From positions 124,001 to 188,000 of the forward strand of contig NZ_JAWDIR010000048.1 of NCBI RefSeq assembly GCF_046156265.1: a DNA stretch of 64,000 nt. Direction: 5' to 3'. Numbering within the stretch: position 1 is the stretch's first letter; each line of letters opens with the position of its first letter. This DNA comes from CAMDHY01 sp046156265 (GTDB lineage Bacteria; Pseudomonadota; Alphaproteobacteria; Rhizobiales; Segnochrobactraceae). Below the pieces are notes generated by a model. That model was given only the letters and a program-made list of their open reading frames with translations. It was not told where the DNA came from and ran no database searches. Positions 62,097 through 64,000 of the stretch are shown piece after piece. The position numbers were made by a program, and so were the translations under genes.

Positions 62097-62125
62097 TTGA
62101 CAGTCACCCGGCCCGCTCCTACCGC
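62097..62125 (+). promoter_or_regulatory. Promoter upstream of metX
   Basis: A perfect TTGACA at 62097-62102 with TACCGC at 62120-62125 (17-base spacing). The -10 is weak, as often in G+C-rich alphaproteobacteria. The leader to the ATG at 62152 would be about 20 bases, too short for a riboswitch. Confidence 0.42.
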
Positions 62126-62151
62126 GGAACGCGTTGTGGCAGGTGCGTGAA

Positions 62152-63351
62152 ATGGCGGCGGGCGGCATGGACGGCGTGGACGACAGCGCGCGGCGGCGGG
62201 AGGCCGATGCACCGTCGAGCCCGGTGGCGCGCTTTTCCGCCGACGAGGCGCTGCCGCTCGACGCCGGCGTGTCGATCGGCCCCTGGCAGATCGCCTACCA
62301 GTCCTACGGCACCCTCAACGCCGACAAGTCGAACGCCATCCTGCTCTGCCATGCGCTGACCGGCGACCAGCACGCCGCCAACGACAGCCCGGTCACCGGC
62401 AAGCCCGGCTGGTGGACGACCCTGGTCGGCCCCGGCAAGCCGGTCGACACCGACCGCTTCTTCGTGATCTGCGCCAACGTGCTCGGCGGCTGCATGGGCA
62501 CCACCGGGCCCGCCAACACCGATCCCGCCACCGGCCTGCCCTACGCGCTCGACCTGCCGCTCGTCACCATCGGCGACATGGTGCGGGCGCAGGCCCGCCT
62601 GATCGACCGGCTCGGCATCGAGACGCTGTTTGCCGTCGTCGGCGGCTCGATGGGCGGCATGCAGGTGCTCGACTGGGCGTCGCGCTACCCCGACCGCGTC
62701 TTCGCGGCGGTGCCGATCGCCACCGGCGCGCGGCACTCCTCGCAGAACATCGCCTTCCACGAGGTCGGCCGGCAGGCGATCATGGCCGACCCGGACTGGC
62801 GCGGCGGGCGCTACATTGCCGAGGGCCTCCGGCCCCGCAAGGGCCTCGCCGTCGCCCGCATGGCCGCCCACATCACCTACATGTCCGAGCAGGCGCTGCA
62901 CCGGAAGTTCGGCCGCAACCTGCAGGACCGGCCGCAGATCTCCTTCGGCTTCGACGCCGACTTCCAGATCGAGAGCTACCTGCGCCACCAGGGCATGAGC
63001 TTCGTCGACCGCTTCGACGCCAACTCCTACCTCTACGTGACGCGGGCGATGGACTATTTCGACCTCGCCGCCGACCATGGCGGCGTGCTGGCGAAGGCGT
63101 TCGCCGGCTCGCGCACGCGCTTCTGCGTCGTCTCCTTCACCAGCGACTGGCTGTTCCCGACGCGCGAGAGCCGCACGGTGGTGCACGCGCTCAACGCCGC
63201 CGCGGCGAACGTCTCCTTCGTCGAGGTGGAGACCGACCGCGGCCACGACGCCTTTCTGCTCGACGAGCCGGAGCTGTTCCGCACCGTCCGCGGCTTCCTC
63301 ACCGGCGCCGCCAACGCCCGCGGCATCGCCCCGCCGGCGGGCGCGGTCTGA
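62152..63351 (+). CDS. metX: Homoserine O-acetyltransferase (MetX)
   Basis: A protein of 399 residues of the alpha/beta-hydrolase MetX family: LLCHALTGDQHA, GGCMGTTGP, the catalytic elbow GGSMGGMQ with the Ser, then SDWLFP with the Asp and GHDAFLLDE with the His. It activates homoserine with acetyl-CoA (or succinyl-CoA in some members) in methionine synthesis. Followed by metW after 20 bases. A second ATG at 62167 is a possible start. Confidence 0.95.
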   Translation: MAAGGMDGVDDSARRREADAPSSPVARFSADEALPLDAGVSIGPWQIAYQSYGTLNADKSNAILLCHALTGDQHAANDSPVTGKPGWWTTLVGPGKPVDTDRFFVICANVLGGCMGTTGPANTDPATGLPYALDLPLVTIGDMVRAQARLIDRLGIETLFAVVGGSMGGMQVLDWASRYPDRVFAAVPIATGARHSSQNIAFHEVGRQAIMADPDWRGGRYIAEGLRPRKGLAVARMAAHITYMSEQALHRKFGRNLQDRPQISFGFDADFQIESYLRHQGMSFVDRFDANSYLYVTRAMDYFDLAADHGGVLAKAFAGSRTRFCVVSFTSDWLFPTRESRTVVHALNAAAANVSFVEVETDRGHDAFLLDEPELFRTVRGFLTGAANARGIAPPAGAV

Positions 63352-63371
63352 GGCGACAAGGACCACTCCCC

Positions 63372-63992
63372 ATGGCCATCGCCCCCCTCCCCGAACGCCG
63401 CGTCGATCTCGAGGTCGTCGCCGATCTCGTGCAGCCCGGCGCGCGGGTGCTCGACGTCGGCTGCGGCGACGGCGGGCTCCTGCATCTTCTGGCCGAGAAG
63501 CGCGGCGTCGACGGGCGCGGCATCGAGCTGTCGCAGCAGGGCGTCAACGAGTGCGTGGCGCGCGGGCTGTCGGTGATCCAGGGCGACGCCGACACCGACC
63601 TCGAGGACTATCCGGACGACAGTTTCGACTACGTCATCCTCAGCCAGACGCTGCAGGCCACGCGCGACCCCCGCCTCGTCATGGCGAACCTGTTGCGCAT
63701 CGGCCGGCGGGCGATCGTGTCGTTCCCGAATTTCGGCCACTGGCGCATCCGCGCGAGCCTCGTGCTGCGCGGCCGCATGCCGGTGACGCAGAACCTGCCG
63801 CACGCCTGGTACGAGACGCCGAACATCCACTTCTGCACGATCCGCGACTTCCTCGCCCTCACCGAGGCCCTCGACGCCAAGGTCGAGCGCGCCGTGGCGC
63901 TGAACGGCAACGGCGCCCGCATCCCCTTCAATGCGCCGTGGGAGTTCTGGAACCTGTTCGGCGAGCAGGCGGTGTTCCTGCTGCGGCGCTGA
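63372..63992 (+). CDS. metW: Methionine biosynthesis protein MetW
   Basis: A protein of 206 residues with the SAM-methyltransferase-like motif VLDVGCGDGGLL and the MetW landmarks RGIELSQQGV, SQTLQATRDP and VSFPNFGHWR. MetW is partner to MetX in many proteobacteria and is thought to tune MetX activity. Co-transcribed with metX. Confidence 0.95.
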   Translation: MAIAPLPERRVDLEVVADLVQPGARVLDVGCGDGGLLHLLAEKRGVDGRGIELSQQGVNECVARGLSVIQGDADTDLEDYPDDSFDYVILSQTLQATRDPRLVMANLLRIGRRAIVSFPNFGHWRIRASLVLRGRMPVTQNLPHAWYETPNIHFCTIRDFLALTEALDAKVERAVALNGNGARIPFNAPWEFWNLFGEQAVFLLRR

Positions 63993-64000
63993 CGGCGCGT

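Noticed and set aside
61942..62151. SAM-II riboswitch upstream of metX, common in alphaproteobacteria
   Set aside because: The conserved SAM-II elements were not found, and the apparent promoter leaves a leader of only about 20 bases.

Overview
This is a G+C-rich (roughly 70%) chromosomal window from an alphaproteobacterium, most likely a member of the Hyphomicrobiales (Rhizobiales). The order-level call rests on gene order: dnaK-dnaJ followed by a PmtA-type phospholipid N-methyltransferase; hslV and hslU separated by a GNAT acetyltransferase gene; a chorismate mutase-hisC-prephenate dehydrogenase string divergent from metX-metW with a DUF2125 protein nearby; and promoter and operator motifs of alphaproteobacterial type (RpoH-like sites, a GTTC-N7-GTTC SOS box). 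The genus cannot be told. No rRNA, tRNA, CRISPR array, transposase, integrase or prophage gene was seen.

Layout. 1-9.4 kb: end of a PaaI thioesterase, AcuI/YhdH reductase, MFS transporter, GAF-GGDEF-EAL protein, UvrC, a short-chain dehydrogenase and a NodU-type carbamoyltransferase. 9.6-18.1 kb: a densely overlapping plus-strand operon behind an ECF-sigma-like promoter, encoding a zf-HC2 mini-protein, a TTC38-type TPR protein, a thiamine-diphosphate enzyme, an OpgC acyltransferase, an exported esterase, several unassigned membrane proteins and a ferric-reductase-like/Rieske fusion. This is the least explained block and the best candidate for an undescribed system. 18.2-25.9 kb: SDR, cupins, three EamA-type exporters, GloB, an ArsR/SRPBCC pair and DUF4142.

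25.9-28.7 kb: a UdgX plus partner radical-SAM DNA repair pair with an exact SOS box at its 5' end. 29-42 kb: a redox region with three molybdenum hydroxylase (xanthine dehydrogenase family) loci: an IorAB-like pair, a three-gene set with a triheme cytochrome c, and an orphan form-II CoxL-like subunit linked to a TetR regulator. A chemoreceptor with a tandemly repeated 3' end sits between them.

42-49.3 kb: TolA-C-like protein, AmpG permease, RluC-type pseudouridine synthase, a lower-G+C zinc-ribbon-like protein, AlkA-like glycosylase, carboxylesterase, HNH endonuclease and a tandem pair of 136-residue secreted paralogues. 49.4-57 kb: the protein quality-control region (hslU, GNAT, membrane protein, hslV, pmtA, dnaJ, dnaK). 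57-64 kb: DUF2125, a sulfotransferase-like gene joined to the aromatic/histidine biosynthesis genes tyrC, hisC and chorismate mutase, then metX-metW.

Almost all long open frames antisense to these genes are by-products of the high G+C content. Start codons were chosen by family length, ribosome-binding sites and overlaps; several are GTG or TTG.
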